From the NCBI RefSeq assembly GCF_017916275.1, contig NZ_JAFMST010000006.1, positions 270,921 through 334,920 of the forward strand: a stretch of 64,000 nucleotides of DNA. The letters run 5' to 3'. The first letter of the stretch is position 1; each line of letters starts with the position of its first letter. The notes under the pieces are model-generated. The model did no database searches. It saw only the letters and a list, made by a program, of their open reading frames with translations, and had not been told where the DNA came from. Below are positions 8,514-17,230 of this stretch, in pieces. The stretch is from Rubellimicrobium arenae. GTDB taxonomy: Bacteria > Pseudomonadota > Alphaproteobacteria > Rhodobacterales > Rhodobacteraceae. The translations under genes and the position numbers were made by a program.

Positions 8514-9281
8514 ATGGACATGACGTCGTTCCACGACCCCTGGGCGGTCGCGGTGATGGGACTGGCCGCGGCCATCGTGGGCCTGGCCAAGGGCGGCCTG
8601 TCGGGCGTGGGGATCATGGCGGTCCCGGTCCTCGTGCTGGTGCTGCCGCCGGTGCAGGCGGCCGCGATCCTGCTGCCCATCCTGTGCCTGACCGACCTCG
8701 TCGCGACCTGGACCTGGTGGGGGACCTGGAGCCGCCGGACGCTCGCCTACATGCTGCCGGGCGCCATCGCCGGGGTCGGGGTCGGCTGGCTCACGGCGGC
8801 GCTGGTCCCCGACGCGGCCGTCCTCCTGATCGTCGGGGTGATCGCGCTGGCCTTCGTGGCGCGTTGGCTGTGGCAGCTCTGGCACCGGCGGCCCAGCGCC
8901 CCGAGCCCCGAGGCCGCGGCGCCCGCGTCCGTCTGGGGCAGCCTCGCCGGCTACACAAGCTTCGTGGCCCATGCCGGGGGTCCTCCGTTCCAGGTCTACA
9001 CCCTGCCGCTGGGCCTCGATCCCCGGGTGCTGACCGGGACCAGCGTCGCCTTCTTCACCATCGTCAACTACGTGAAGCTCATCCCCTACGCCGCCCTGGG
9101 CGAGTTCGACGGGCAGAACCTGGGCACCTCCGCGCTCCTGGCGCCGGTGGCCGTGGCCTTCACCTTCGTGGGCGCCTGGATCATCCGCCGGATGCGGGCC
9201 GAGGTCTTCTACCCCGTCACCTACGCCCTGACCGCCCTGGTCGGCCTCAAGCTGGTCTGGGACGGTCTTTCGGGACTCTGA
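8514..9281 (+). CDS. TauE/SafE-family (TSUP) membrane permease
   Basis: Integral inner-membrane protein of 255 aa with about eight hydrophobic segments in two repeats. Each repeat opens with the family-type sequence: [20 protein letters not shown] near residue 24 and a matching [21 protein letters not shown] near residue 145. TSUP proteins export or import sulfite, sulfoacetate and related small organic anions; the substrate here cannot be inferred. A good GGAGGAG ribosome-binding site precedes the ATG. The next gene (ThuA) follows after 62 bp, so co-transcription is possible. Confidence 0.85.
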   Translation: MDMTSFHDPWAVAVMGLAAAIVGLAKGGLSGVGIMAVPVLVLVLPPVQAAAILLPILCLTDLVATWTWWGTWSRRTLAYMLPGAIAGVGVGWLTAALVPDAAVLLIVGVIALAFVARWLWQLWHRRPSAPSPEAAAPASVWGSLAGYTSFVAHAGGPPFQVYTLPLGLDPRVLTGTSVAFFTIVNYVKLIPYAALGEFDGQNLGTSALLAPVAVAFTFVGAWIIRRMRAEVFYPVTYALTALVGLKLVWDGLSGL

Positions 9282-9343
9282 GTGCAGTTGCGCTATCGTC
9301 GTCGCCGATGCAATTTCGCGCCAACCCACCCGGGAGTGAACTT

Positions 9344-10129
9344 ATGGCCATCCGCACCGTCGTCTGGGGCGAGAACGTCCACGAGCACAAGAACCGCATC
9401 GTCGCCGGGGTCTATCCCCAGGGGATGCACCAGACGATCGCCGACGCCCTCAACCAGGACGACGCCATCGAGGCGACCACCGCCACCCTTCAGGAGCCCG
9501 AGCACGGCCTCCCCAAGGAGCGGCTCGCCCGGACCGACGTCCTGCTCTGGTGGGGCCACGCCGCGCATGGCGACGTCCAGGACGAGGTGGTGGAGCGGGT
9601 GGCCGAGGCGGTCTGGGGCGGGATGGGCCTCCTCGTCCTGCATTCCGGCCACTTTTCCAAGATCTTCAAGCGGCTGATGGGCGCCCCCTGCAACCTCACC
9701 TGGCGCGAGGCCGGCGAGAAGGAGCGGCTCTGGGTCACCTCCCGCAACCACCCCATCGCGGCCGGCCTGCCCGACCATTTCGAGCTCGAGCAGGAGGAGA
9801 TGTACGGCGAGCCCTTCGGCGTCCCCGAGCCGCTCGAGACCGTCTTCGTCAGCTGGTTCCAGGGCGGCGAGGTCTTCCGCTCGGGCCTGACCTACAAGCG
9901 CGGCGCGGGGTCGGTCTTCTACTTCCGTCCGGGGCACGAAACCTATCCGACCTATCACGACGCCAACGTGCAGCTCGTGCTCAGGAACGCGGTGAAGTGG
10001 GCCTACAACCCGGCCCCCCGCCAGGCCGATCCCACCAAGGCCCCCAACGTCCCCGTGGAGGCGGCGCTGGAGCCGATCCAGGAACGCGGCCCCAAGCTCC
10101 ACCACGCCGGCGAGGAGGGCTACCGGTGA
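9344..10129 (+). CDS. ThuA-like protein (class I glutamine amidotransferase fold)
   Basis: A 261-aa cytoplasmic protein of the trehalose-utilisation ThuA family. The start is the ATG at 9344, preceded by GGGAG. Matching segments are [42 protein letters not shown] and [28 protein letters not shown]. ThuA proteins usually sit beside Gfo/Idh/MocA oxidoreductases and take part in oxidised-sugar (3-keto disaccharide) metabolism. The same pairing is seen here, with an overlapping start of the next gene (GTGA). Confidence 0.88.
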   Translation: MAIRTVVWGENVHEHKNRIVAGVYPQGMHQTIADALNQDDAIEATTATLQEPEHGLPKERLARTDVLLWWGHAAHGDVQDEVVERVAEAVWGGMGLLVLHSGHFSKIFKRLMGAPCNLTWREAGEKERLWVTSRNHPIAAGLPDHFELEQEEMYGEPFGVPEPLETVFVSWFQGGEVFRSGLTYKRGAGSVFYFRPGHETYPTYHDANVQLVLRNAVKWAYNPAPRQADPTKAPNVPVEAALEPIQERGPKLHHAGEEGYR

Positions 10130-11283
10130 TCGACGAATTGCCCAACGCCACCACCGCCGCGACGGAGCCCGCCGACAGCTCCGTCATGGCCCCGGCCGAG
10201 GCCGCCCAGCCGTCCGCCCGTCCGGACGAACGGCCCGTCCGCCTCCTGATCGTGGGAACGGGCGGCATGGCCCGGCAGCACGCCGAGAAGTTCGGGGCCA
10301 TCCCCGGCGTGACGCTCACCGCCGGGATCGACACCAACCCCGACCGCCTCCGGTCCTTCCAGGACACCCATGGCATCGCCAAAGGCTTCGCATCCGTGCA
10401 GGAGGCCCTGGACTGGGGCGAGTTCGACGCCGTCACCAACGTGACGCCCGACGCCGTCCACTACATGACGACGCTGCCCTTCCTGGCCGCCGGCAAGCAT
10501 GTGATGTGCGAAAAGCCCCTGGCCGCCAACTACGCCCACGCGGCCGAGATGGCGCAGGCCGCCTCGCTGGCGGGCGTGGTGAACATGGTGAACCTCACCT
10601 ACCGCAACGTCCCTGCCATCAACGAGGCCGCGCGCCTCGTCTCCGAGGGGGCGATCGGCGAGGTGCGGCACTTCGAGGCCTCCTACCTCCAGTCCTGGCT
10701 GACCCAGCCCGCCTGGGGCGAGTGGTCCACGAGCTCCACCTGGCTCTGGCGCCTGTCCAAATCCCACGGCTCGACCGGCGTGCTGGGCGACGTGGGGGTC
10801 CATATCCTCGACTTCGCGACCTATGCCGCGGGATCGAGCCCGACCAACGTGTCCTGCCGCCTCGCGACCTTCCCCAAGGCGCCGGGCGACCGGATCGGGG
10901 AATACGTCCTCGACGCGAACGACAGCGCCGTCATGCACCTGCGGCTGTCGAACGGCGCGACCGGCGTCGTCCACGCCTCGCGCTTCGCATCGGGGCACCT
11001 CAACGACCTGACGCTCAAGCTCTTCGGGACCAAGGGCGGTCTCGAGGTGCAGGGCAGCAACGAGAAGAGCGTCCTGCGCGGCTCGCTGGGCGAGGACATG
11101 CTGACTGGCACCTGGCGCGACCTGCCCGCGCCGCCCGTGCCCACCAACTACCAGCGCTTCATCGCCGCGATCCGCGCGGGCACGCCCGTCCTGCCCGACT
11201 TCGCCCGGGGGGCGGCGCTCCAGAAGGTGCTCGACCTCGCGCTCGCCTCGGACGAGGCGCGCTCGCTCGACATGGCGGTCTGA
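10126..11283 (+). CDS. Gfo/Idh/MocA-family oxidoreductase
   Basis: NAD(P)-dependent sugar oxidoreductase, 385 aa. The GTG start at 10126 overlaps the stop of the ThuA gene and has GAGGAGGG 7 nt upstream. After a polar 35-residue leader the Rossmann motif [17 protein letters not shown] appears (residues about 40-56). Next come [34 protein letters not shown], the EKP motif of the family, and [15 protein letters not shown] with the putative catalytic His. The pair probably oxidises or isomerises a sugar that could feed the downstream glycosyltransferase cluster, though this is not shown by sequence. Confidence 0.9.
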   Translation: MIDELPNATTAATEPADSSVMAPAEAAQPSARPDERPVRLLIVGTGGMARQHAEKFGAIPGVTLTAGIDTNPDRLRSFQDTHGIAKGFASVQEALDWGEFDAVTNVTPDAVHYMTTLPFLAAGKHVMCEKPLAANYAHAAEMAQAASLAGVVNMVNLTYRNVPAINEAARLVSEGAIGEVRHFEASYLQSWLTQPAWGEWSTSSTWLWRLSKSHGSTGVLGDVGVHILDFATYAAGSSPTNVSCRLATFPKAPGDRIGEYVLDANDSAVMHLRLSNGATGVVHASRFASGHLNDLTLKLFGTKGGLEVQGSNEKSVLRGSLGEDMLTGTWRDLPAPPVPTNYQRFIAAIRAGTPVLPDFARGAALQKVLDLALASDEARSLDMAV

Positions 11284-11295
11284 GGCGGCCGGGGG

Positions 11296-12987
11296 ATGAG
11301 CCGGGCGCCCGTCCCCAGCTCCGGGTCCGTGCCGGCCATCTTCTTCCACCCCGACCAGATCGAGGGGGCGGGCAAGGACCTGGTCGGCCGTCGCTCGGCA
11401 GGAACCGGGTTCCTGAACGGCTGGCTGGCCCATGCGGGCGGCCCGGAGATCCGGGCCGTCACCGAAACCGCCGAGCACGGCAAGGCGATGGCCCGGCTCC
11501 TGCTCGACCGCGGGGAAGGGCGCCCGCTGCGCGCGACCGCCCTGCAGGGCGGCGGCGACTTCTCGGATGCGGGCTGCGTGTTCTTTCCCGCGCCCGGCTT
11601 CCAGGGGGCGACCTGGCGGCGCCAGCGGCTCGGGCCCGAGAAGGTGTCGCTGGTCGGGCTCACCCATACGGTGTCGACGCGCCGCATCATCGAGGGCTTC
11701 CACGCCCTGATGTCCGAGCCGGTCGAGCCGTGGGACGCCATCATCTGCACCTCGCGCGCGGTCCGATCGGTCGTGGCGCGCCAGTTCGAGGCCGAGGCGC
11801 AGTACTTCCGCCAGCGATTCGGCGCGACCCGGGTGCCGCAGCCGCAGCTGCCGGTGATCCCGCTGGGCGTGGAGGCCGCCGCGTTCCGTCCGCGCGCCGG
11901 CGCCCGCGCCGCGATGCGCGCGGCCCAGGGAACGCCCGATGACGCGGTGGTGGTGATGACCATGGGCCGCCTTTCGGTGGTGGAAAAGGCCAACCCCGTC
12001 CCGCTGATGCTGGCTCTCGAGCAGGTGGCGGGGACGCTGGGCCACCCCCTTCACCTTTGGCTGACCGGATGGGCGTCCCGGCCCGAGGAGGAGGCCCTGC
12101 ACCGCGACATGGCGCAGCTCGCCCCGTCGGTGGCCGTGCGGCTCCTCGACGGACGCGACCCCGGGATCCGTCGCGACGTCTGGGCGGGCGCCGACATCTT
12201 CACCCTGCCGTCGGACTCGATCCAGGAAACCTTCGGCCTCGTCCCGGTCGAGGCCATGGCCGCGGGGCTCCCCGTCGTCATGCCCGACTGGGACGGGTTC
12301 CGCGACACCGTCCGCCACGGCGAGACGGGGCTCCTCGTGCCGACGCGCATGGCGCCGCCGGGCATGGGGGCCACCCTGGCGCGCCGCTTCGGCGACGGCA
12401 CCGACGCCTACCTCCACCACCTGACGCTGGTGCAGGGGCAGGTGCAGATCGACGTGCCCGCCTACGCCCGCGCACTGGCAACGCTGGCGCGCGATCCGGG
12501 GCTGCGCGCCCGCATGGGGGCGGCCGGGCAGGAGCACGTCGCCCGCCATCTCGACTGGTCGCGCGTCATCCCCTGGTATCTCGACCTCGCGCAGGACCTG
12601 GCGGCGCGTCGCCGGGCCGGCGGCCCCACGACCCCGGCCCTTCGCCCCGCCATGCCGAACCCGCTCGAGATCGACCCCTTCGAGCTGTACGCCGACTATG
12701 CCTCCTCGGTCATCGCCGCCGACACCCCGGTCCATCCCGGCGCCCCCGTCGGGGCGGAGTTCCTGGACACCAACGACCGCCTCTCGGGGCGCCTCGTCTA
12801 CCGCCGCCGGATCTCGACCCCGGCGATCGCCCTGCGCCTCCTGGCCGAGGTCGCGGCCCATCCCGGCATCACCGTCCTCGACCTGGCCCGGCGCCTGTCG
12901 CTCGACCCCGTCAGCACGGCCTCCGCCGTGCTGATGCTGGCCAAGGCCGACGCGCTCCGCCTGCCCGAGCCGCCGCTCCGCCCCTGA
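11296..12987 (+). CDS. GT4-type glycosyltransferase with C-terminal helix-turn-helix-like extension
   Basis: A 563-aa protein. Residues about 195-440 form a GT-B/GT4 catalytic half: VVVMTMGRLSVVEKANP, HLWLTGWASRPEEE, and the donor-site E-x7-E segment ETFGLVPVEAMAAGLPVVMPDWDGFRDTVRHGETGLLV. After about residue 510 comes an extra domain, ISTPAIALRLLAEVAAHPG then ITVLDLARRLSLDPVSTAS. It looks like a winged helix-turn-helix and is unusual for a glycosyltransferase. It starts 12 nt after the oxidoreductase. The likely role is transfer of a sugar to a surface glycan or protein; the acceptor is unknown. Confidence 0.85.
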   Translation: MSRAPVPSSGSVPAIFFHPDQIEGAGKDLVGRRSAGTGFLNGWLAHAGGPEIRAVTETAEHGKAMARLLLDRGEGRPLRATALQGGGDFSDAGCVFFPAPGFQGATWRRQRLGPEKVSLVGLTHTVSTRRIIEGFHALMSEPVEPWDAIICTSRAVRSVVARQFEAEAQYFRQRFGATRVPQPQLPVIPLGVEAAAFRPRAGARAAMRAAQGTPDDAVVVMTMGRLSVVEKANPVPLMLALEQVAGTLGHPLHLWLTGWASRPEEEALHRDMAQLAPSVAVRLLDGRDPGIRRDVWAGADIFTLPSDSIQETFGLVPVEAMAAGLPVVMPDWDGFRDTVRHGETGLLVPTRMAPPGMGATLARRFGDGTDAYLHHLTLVQGQVQIDVPAYARALATLARDPGLRARMGAAGQEHVARHLDWSRVIPWYLDLAQDLAARRRAGGPTTPALRPAMPNPLEIDPFELYADYASSVIAADTPVHPGAPVGAEFLDTNDRLSGRLVYRRRISTPAIALRLLAEVAAHPGITVLDLARRLSLDPVSTASAVLMLAKADALRLPEPPLRP

Positions 12988-13074
12988 CCTCCTCCCACGC
13001 GGGTCCAAGGCAGGGCTTTGCCTTTCCGCTCCGTTTCGGCTTTTCTCGGGACGTCAGGTGCGAGGAGACGGGCC

Positions 13075-13878
13075 ATGAAGCTCTCGGTGACCTTCGAGCG
13101 GGGCGAGGAGCCTCATGCCATGCACGAATCCGGGCGCGGCCCGGTGACCGTCGGCTGGTGCCTGACCGAGAAGAAGGGCGGCATCATCTACGCCCCCCCC
13201 GAGCGCGTCCGCAGCGCCGACCTCAACCGCCGCCACGCCAAGAGCGCGTCCCGCTGCCCTGCCGTGATCAACCTGGAATCGCGGCACTTCCTGATCCGCT
13301 GCCCGTTCGACATCCACATCGGCTTCGGCCGCGACGACAAGGGCAAGGGCTTCCTGCGCAACCTCGCGGGCGAGGCCAGCTCCATCCGCGCCTCCAAGCT
13401 CGGCGAGAAGCTCCACCTGACCTCCGAGCCCGAGTGGCGCCATCCGGGCGTCCCCACGATCCAGCTCGCGCTGCCCTACCTCTTCGTGTCGGACGAACCC
13501 GTCTACATGAGCCAGGTCGCCCCCTTCATGCATTACGCGCCGGACCCGCTGCCCGGCACGATCTTCGGGGGCCGCTTCCCCATCGACGTCTGGCCACGCC
13601 CGCTGATGTGGGCCTTCGAATGGCACGAGCCCGAAAAGCCCATCCGCATCCAGCGCGGCGATCCGCTGTTCTACGCCATGTTCGAGACGACGTCGCCCGA
13701 CCGCAGCGTGGCCGTGGTCGAGACCGAGATGACCCAGGACCTCGAGGACTACATGGAGCTGATCTCGGGCGCGGTGAACTACGTGAGCCAGACCTTCTCG
13801 CTCTTCGAGGCCGCCGAGGCGCGCCGGCCCCCGCGGCTGGTGCAGCCCGTCAAGCGTCGGGAAAGGGCGGCCGAGTGA
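13075..13878 (+). CDS. Protein of unknown function in the glycan cluster
   Basis: A 267-aa protein I do not recognise. The ATG at 13075 is chosen because GAGGAG lies 7 nt upstream. It has no signal peptide or membrane segment. It looks mostly beta-strand and aromatic-rich: HFLIRCPFDIHIGF, IQLALPYLFVSDEPVYMSQVAPFMHY, PRPLMWAFEWHEPEKPIRI and RGDPLFYAMFET. A C-terminal helical tail (DLEDYMELISGAVNYVSQTF) ends in a basic stretch. Its stop overlaps the next start (TGATG). Position among a GT4, a TPR-glycosyltransferase, DUF6165 and FkbM genes suggests a part in glycan assembly, by context only. Confidence 0.8.
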   Translation: MKLSVTFERGEEPHAMHESGRGPVTVGWCLTEKKGGIIYAPPERVRSADLNRRHAKSASRCPAVINLESRHFLIRCPFDIHIGFGRDDKGKGFLRNLAGEASSIRASKLGEKLHLTSEPEWRHPGVPTIQLALPYLFVSDEPVYMSQVAPFMHYAPDPLPGTIFGGRFPIDVWPRPLMWAFEWHEPEKPIRIQRGDPLFYAMFETTSPDRSVAVVETEMTQDLEDYMELISGAVNYVSQTFSLFEAAEARRPPRLVQPVKRRERAAE

Positions 13879-15263
13879 TGGACGGGCCGATCCTGGCCGA
13901 GGGCAGCCTCGCCGCGCTCCGGGACCGGGCCACCGCGGCCCACCAGGCCGGGCGGCTGGCCGAGGCCCAGCCGCTTTATGCCGCGTTCCTGGCCCGCGAG
14001 CCGCGCGCCGCCGGGATCTGGACGAACCTGGGCGCCCTGTTCCGGTCCGAAGGGCGTCACGACCAGGCGCTGCGCGCGCAGGAGCGGGCCCATGCCCTCG
14101 ATCCGGCGAATTCCGGCATCCGGAACAATCTGGCCAACATCCTCAACGACGTCGGAGAGCACGAGCGCAGCCTCGTCCTCCGGCGCGAGCTGATGCGCGA
14201 CGCGCCCCAGGACCCCAACCAGGTCGCCATGGCGGGCAAGGCGCTCCGGTCGCTGGGCCGCCACGAGGAGGGGATCGCGCTCCTCGAGGACGGCCTGCGC
14301 CGCTTTCCTCGGGACGCCGAGATGCAGATCCAGCTCGCGCTCACCGAGCTGGCGGCGGGGCGCTATGCGCAGGGCTTCCGGCACTACGCCGCCCGCTGGC
14401 TCACGGGGGAGCTGAGCCCCCGCAAGGTGAGCGCGCCGAAATGGGACGGCGGTCCGCTGGACGGCAAGACGATCGTCGTCCTGCCCGAGCAGGGCTTCGG
14501 GGACACCCTCTGCTTCGCCCGGTTCCTGCCCGTGCTGCGCCGCTTCAACCCCGCCCGCGTGGCGCTCCTGGCCGAACGGCCCCTCCTGCGCCTCATGGCC
14601 GGGACGGATGGCGCCGACTGGATCGGGCCCGGAGCCCCGCCCGGCGGCTTCGACCTGTGGGTGGACATGATGGACCTGCCGACGCTGCACTTCGGGGCCG
14701 GGGACGGCATTCCCGCCCCGGCCTCCCTCGCCATCCCCGACGACGCCCGCGCCCGCGCGCGTGCGATCACCGCGCCGTTCCGCGACCGCTTCAAGGTCGG
14801 CGTGGTCTGGTGCGGCTCCGTCACCTACCGCGCCAATGCCTTCCGCAGCTTCCCCCACGAGCGGCTGCACGCGCTGCTCGACATCCCGGGCGTCCAGATG
14901 TTCTCGCTCTACAAGGGGCCCGAGCTGGCCGCCTTCCAGGCCGACGGCACCAGCGCCTTCATCGTGGACGCGGGCGGCTCGGACCGCGACTTCGCCGACT
15001 GCGCCGCGATGATGGAGGAAATGGACCTGATCGTCACCTCGGACACCGTGACTGCCCACCTCGCGGGAAGCCTGGGCCGTCCTGTCTGGACGCTCCTGCA
15101 CTGGGACGCGTTCTGGCTCTGGGGCCACGGGCGGGACACGACGCCCTGGTATCCCTCGATGCGGCTGATCCGCCAGACCTCGCCGCGCGACTGGTCCGGC
15201 GTCTTCGCCCGGGTGCGGTCGGATCTGGCGGCGCTGGCCGCCCGGCGCGGGGCCGCGGCATGA
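13878..15263 (+). CDS. TPR-repeat glycosyltransferase (GT9/GT41-like C-terminal domain)
   Basis: A 461-aa protein in two parts. Residues about 10-165 are tetratricopeptide repeats (for example LYAAFLAREPRAAGIWTNLG, HALDPANSGIRNNLANILND). Residues about 190-460 form a GT-B-like domain with KTIVVLPEQGFGDTLCFARFLPVL, KVGVVWCGSVTYRANAFRSF and the nucleotide-sugar end MDLIVTSDTVTAHLAGSLGRPVWTLL, ending in W-WG-GRDTTPWYPSMRLIRQ. Such TPR-GTs glycosylate proteins or surface polymers in the cytoplasm. It is translationally coupled to its neighbours on both sides. Confidence 0.88.
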   Translation: MDGPILAEGSLAALRDRATAAHQAGRLAEAQPLYAAFLAREPRAAGIWTNLGALFRSEGRHDQALRAQERAHALDPANSGIRNNLANILNDVGEHERSLVLRRELMRDAPQDPNQVAMAGKALRSLGRHEEGIALLEDGLRRFPRDAEMQIQLALTELAAGRYAQGFRHYAARWLTGELSPRKVSAPKWDGGPLDGKTIVVLPEQGFGDTLCFARFLPVLRRFNPARVALLAERPLLRLMAGTDGADWIGPGAPPGGFDLWVDMMDLPTLHFGAGDGIPAPASLAIPDDARARARAITAPFRDRFKVGVVWCGSVTYRANAFRSFPHERLHALLDIPGVQMFSLYKGPELAAFQADGTSAFIVDAGGSDRDFADCAAMMEEMDLIVTSDTVTAHLAGSLGRPVWTLLHWDAFWLWGHGRDTTPWYPSMRLIRQTSPRDWSGVFARVRSDLAALAARRGAAA

Positions 15264-15673
15264 CCGATCTCCTCGTCCCCGTCTCGGCCGGTGAGCTGCT
15301 CGACAAGATCGCGATCCTCCGCATCAAGGCCGAACGCATCGCCGCCCCGGACAAGGTCGCGAACGTCCGGGCAGAGCTCGCCGCGCTCGAGGAGGTCGCC
15401 GCCCGGTCCCTCCTGGCCGGCACCGCCCTCGCGCATCTGGAGGCGGAGCTGCGCGCCGTCAACGAGGCGCTCTGGGACATCGAGGACGCCATCCGCGCCC
15501 GCGATGCGGCGGGCGACTTCGGGCCCGAGTTCGTCCGCCTCGCGCAGGCCGTCTACCGGACCAACGACCGGCGCGCCGCCCTCAAGCGGGAGATCAACCG
15601 GGTGACAGGCTCGACCCTCGTGGAGGAGAAGTCCTACCACGATCATTCCGGCGCCCTGGGCGATGACCACTGA
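15260..15673 (+). CDS. DUF6165 family protein
   Basis: A small 137-aa helical cytoplasmic protein starting at an ATG that overlaps the stop of the TPR-glycosyltransferase. The opening LLVPVSAGELLDKIAILRIKAERI, the helical central region with repeated charged heptads, and the end INRVTGSTLVEEKSYHDH fit the DUF6165 family. That family commonly accompanies TPR/glycosyltransferase genes in proteobacterial glycan loci. No catalytic motif is evident. It overlaps the FkbM gene by 11 nt. Family assignment rests on remembered motifs, not a search. Confidence 0.75.
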   Translation: MTDLLVPVSAGELLDKIAILRIKAERIAAPDKVANVRAELAALEEVAARSLLAGTALAHLEAELRAVNEALWDIEDAIRARDAAGDFGPEFVRLAQAVYRTNDRRAALKREINRVTGSTLVEEKSYHDHSGALGDDH

Positions 15674-16436
15674 CGAGCGGGTCGCCCGGGCCCTGGACGA
15701 TCTCCGCGCGGCGCAGGCCGAGGTGACCGCGGCCCTGTCCGGCGAAAGGTCCCGCCGGCGCGGCGGCCTCAACCGCCGCCTGCACGAGCTTCGGCGGATG
15801 CTGGACCCGGGCTACGCCTACACGTCGCAGGCGGGGCAGGACGCGGTGGTGGACCGGATCTTCGGCGGCCGCCGGGGGCTCGGCTTCGCCGATGTCGGCG
15901 GCTACGACGGCGTCACCGGCTCCAACACCCTCTTCCTCGAACAGCGCCGGGGCTGGCACGGGATCCTGGCGGAGCCCGTCCCGGCCCAGCTCGCCCGCGC
16001 CCGCGAGGTGCGCCGCTGCCCCTGCCTGCCCTATGCGGTCGCCGCCCGGAACGGCGAGGCCGAGTTCCTCGAGGTGGCCCGGGGCTTCACGCAGATGAGC
16101 GGCCTGGCCGAAAGCTACGATCCGGCCATCCTGGCCCAGGTCCGGGCCGATCCGCGCCACCAGGAACGCAGCCTCCGCGTGGAGACCCGCACCCTGTCGC
16201 GGCTCCTGGAGGAGGCCGGGCTCCCTCATCCCGACTTCGTCTCCCTCGACATCGAGGGCGGCGAGGAGGCCGCCCTGGCGGCCTTCCCCTTCGACCGGCA
16301 TCGCGTCGCCGTCTGGGCCATCGAGAACAACACGGGCGCCCCGGGGGTCGGGGCCATCATGCGGGCGGCCGGCTACGATCTCGTCGAGTTCTGCGGCCCG
16401 GACGAAATATGGCGTCACCGCGACCTTTCGACGTGA
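15663..16436 (+). CDS. FkbM-family SAM-dependent methyltransferase
   Basis: A 257-aa enzyme expected to O-methylate a sugar or polyketide hydroxyl. The SAM-binding Rossmann core starts near residue 65 with GLGFADVGGYDGVTGSNTLFLEQRRGWHGILAEP. Then come the FkbM signatures VETRTLSRLLEEAGLPHPDFVSLDIEGGEE and VWAIENN, the post-catalytic strand. It begins within the last codons of the DUF6165 gene and closes the cluster that begins at the ThuA gene. A methylated glycan as product is inference. Confidence 0.9.
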   Translation: MTTDERVARALDDLRAAQAEVTAALSGERSRRRGGLNRRLHELRRMLDPGYAYTSQAGQDAVVDRIFGGRRGLGFADVGGYDGVTGSNTLFLEQRRGWHGILAEPVPAQLARAREVRRCPCLPYAVAARNGEAEFLEVARGFTQMSGLAESYDPAILAQVRADPRHQERSLRVETRTLSRLLEEAGLPHPDFVSLDIEGGEEAALAAFPFDRHRVAVWAIENNTGAPGVGAIMRAAGYDLVEFCGPDEIWRHRDLST

Positions 16437-16507
16437 TTTGACCCGTTAAGGGTCCGTTTCCGCCTGCCTCTTATTCCTGGTCGCGGGTGAGAAGGGGGAA
16501 GGCGGTC

Positions 16508-16615
16508 ATGGCCAAGGGATCGGACGCACCGATCATTCTGAAGCGCAAGAAGGTGTCGGGCGGCGACGGCCATCACGGCGGCGCCTGGAAGGTCGCGATA
16601 GGTCTGGTCCTGTAG
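16508..16615 (+). pseudogene. motB 5' remnant (flagellar stator gene, truncated)
   Basis: A 35-codon frame reads MAKGSDAPIILKRKKV then SGGDGHHGGAWKVA, the conserved cytoplasmic head of MotB. Normally that head runs directly into YADFVTAMMAFF and the ion-channel helix. Here the frame departs after GWKVA-equivalent codons into an unrelated IGLVL and a TAG stop. The transmembrane and peptidoglycan-binding OmpA-like domains are absent. A strong ribosome-binding site (AAGGGGGAAGG) is still present upstream. The rest of motB is not found nearby, so this is a deletion remnant, or a duplicated fragment with an intact copy elsewhere. Confidence 0.75.
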
Positions 16616-16804
16616 AAAAGGCGCGTTTTGCGCCAGCGTTTCGGGACGCCGCGCCCCAAGCGTCGCCGGGCCGGCATGGACAGGTCATTCTGACGGGTGC
16701 TGGTGAAACTTCGTTCCGCCTGCGCCATCCCTTGGGATGCATGGGAACGATGCAGGATCGGGGGTGAAAGAGGACTTAACGCGGCCGAGCAAATACGAGC
16801 AGTT

Positions 16805-17230
16805 TTAATCGATGTTTCGGGCTTGGCGGGTCGAGAATGCAAAAGCCCGGCAGCGGGCCGGGCTGCCGGGCCATGACGCGTTCGCGAAGGGATCAGGCCT
16901 TGCGCTCGACCCTGGGGGGGCGACGGGCAGCTCGGCCCGTGCGCCCGTGGCGCTGTAGGTCACGAGGCCCTTGCGCGATGCCGCCATCGCCTGCCGACGT
17001 CGCAGCGCTTCGCGGACGCCATCGAGGGCGGCGGCCAGAAGCGCCTGATTCCGGGACAGCCCCCCCGCGAGGGCGGCCAGCGCCGTCCGATCCTCCGGGT
17101 CGAGGGCGGCGAGGTACGTGGCCTTTCGCGGCGCGAGCACCTGCAGCCCTGACCAGGCACCGGTCAGGATCATCCGGCGCTCCTCCTCCAGGAGGGTGGC
17201 GAGGCTGGATGCGGGGTCAGCCGGCATCAT
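16805..17230 (-). CDS. FlgN-like flagellar chaperone, probable 3' frameshift
   Basis: A helical 141-aa frame starting MMPADPASSLATLLEEERRMILTG. Length, helical character and overlap with flgJ suggest the FlgN-type export chaperone for hook-associated proteins. The end is suspect. A run of seven C (minus strand; 16914-16920) is followed in this frame by a low-complexity Pro/Ser/Ala/Arg tail that reads straight through a strong terminator. In the +1 frame the same DNA reads PPRVERKA and stops at 16893-16895, just before that terminator. One extra C would restore this end (about 112 aa). It is either a sequencing indel or a real contraction. Confidence 0.6.
   Translation of the reverse strand: MMPADPASSLATLLEEERRMILTGAWSGLQVLAPRKATYLAALDPEDRTALAALAGGLSRNQALLAAALDGVREALRRRQAMAASRKGLVTYSATGARAELPVAPPGSSARPDPFANASWPGSPARCRAFAFSTRQARNID
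16841..16871 (-). terminator. Rho-independent terminator downstream of the flgJ/flgN operon
   Basis: A perfect 10-bp stem (16845-16854 with 16862-16871) and a 7-nt loop are followed on the minus strand by TTTT (16844-16841). It lies about 20 nt after the stop codon (16893-16895) that the flgN-like gene would use if its homopolymer frameshift were corrected. Confidence 0.8.

Noticed and set aside
10120..13008. Very long minus-strand frame (962 codons) opposite the oxidoreductase and GT4 genes
   Set aside because: High GC leaves few stops in shadow frames; composition is Gly/Arg/His-rich and both plus-strand genes have clear motifs and ribosome-binding sites.
12057..15263. Plus-strand frame reading as one 1068-aa protein
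   Set aside because: The first half is a shadow of the GT4 gene; only the part from 13878 (TPR-glycosyltransferase) is real and has its own start.
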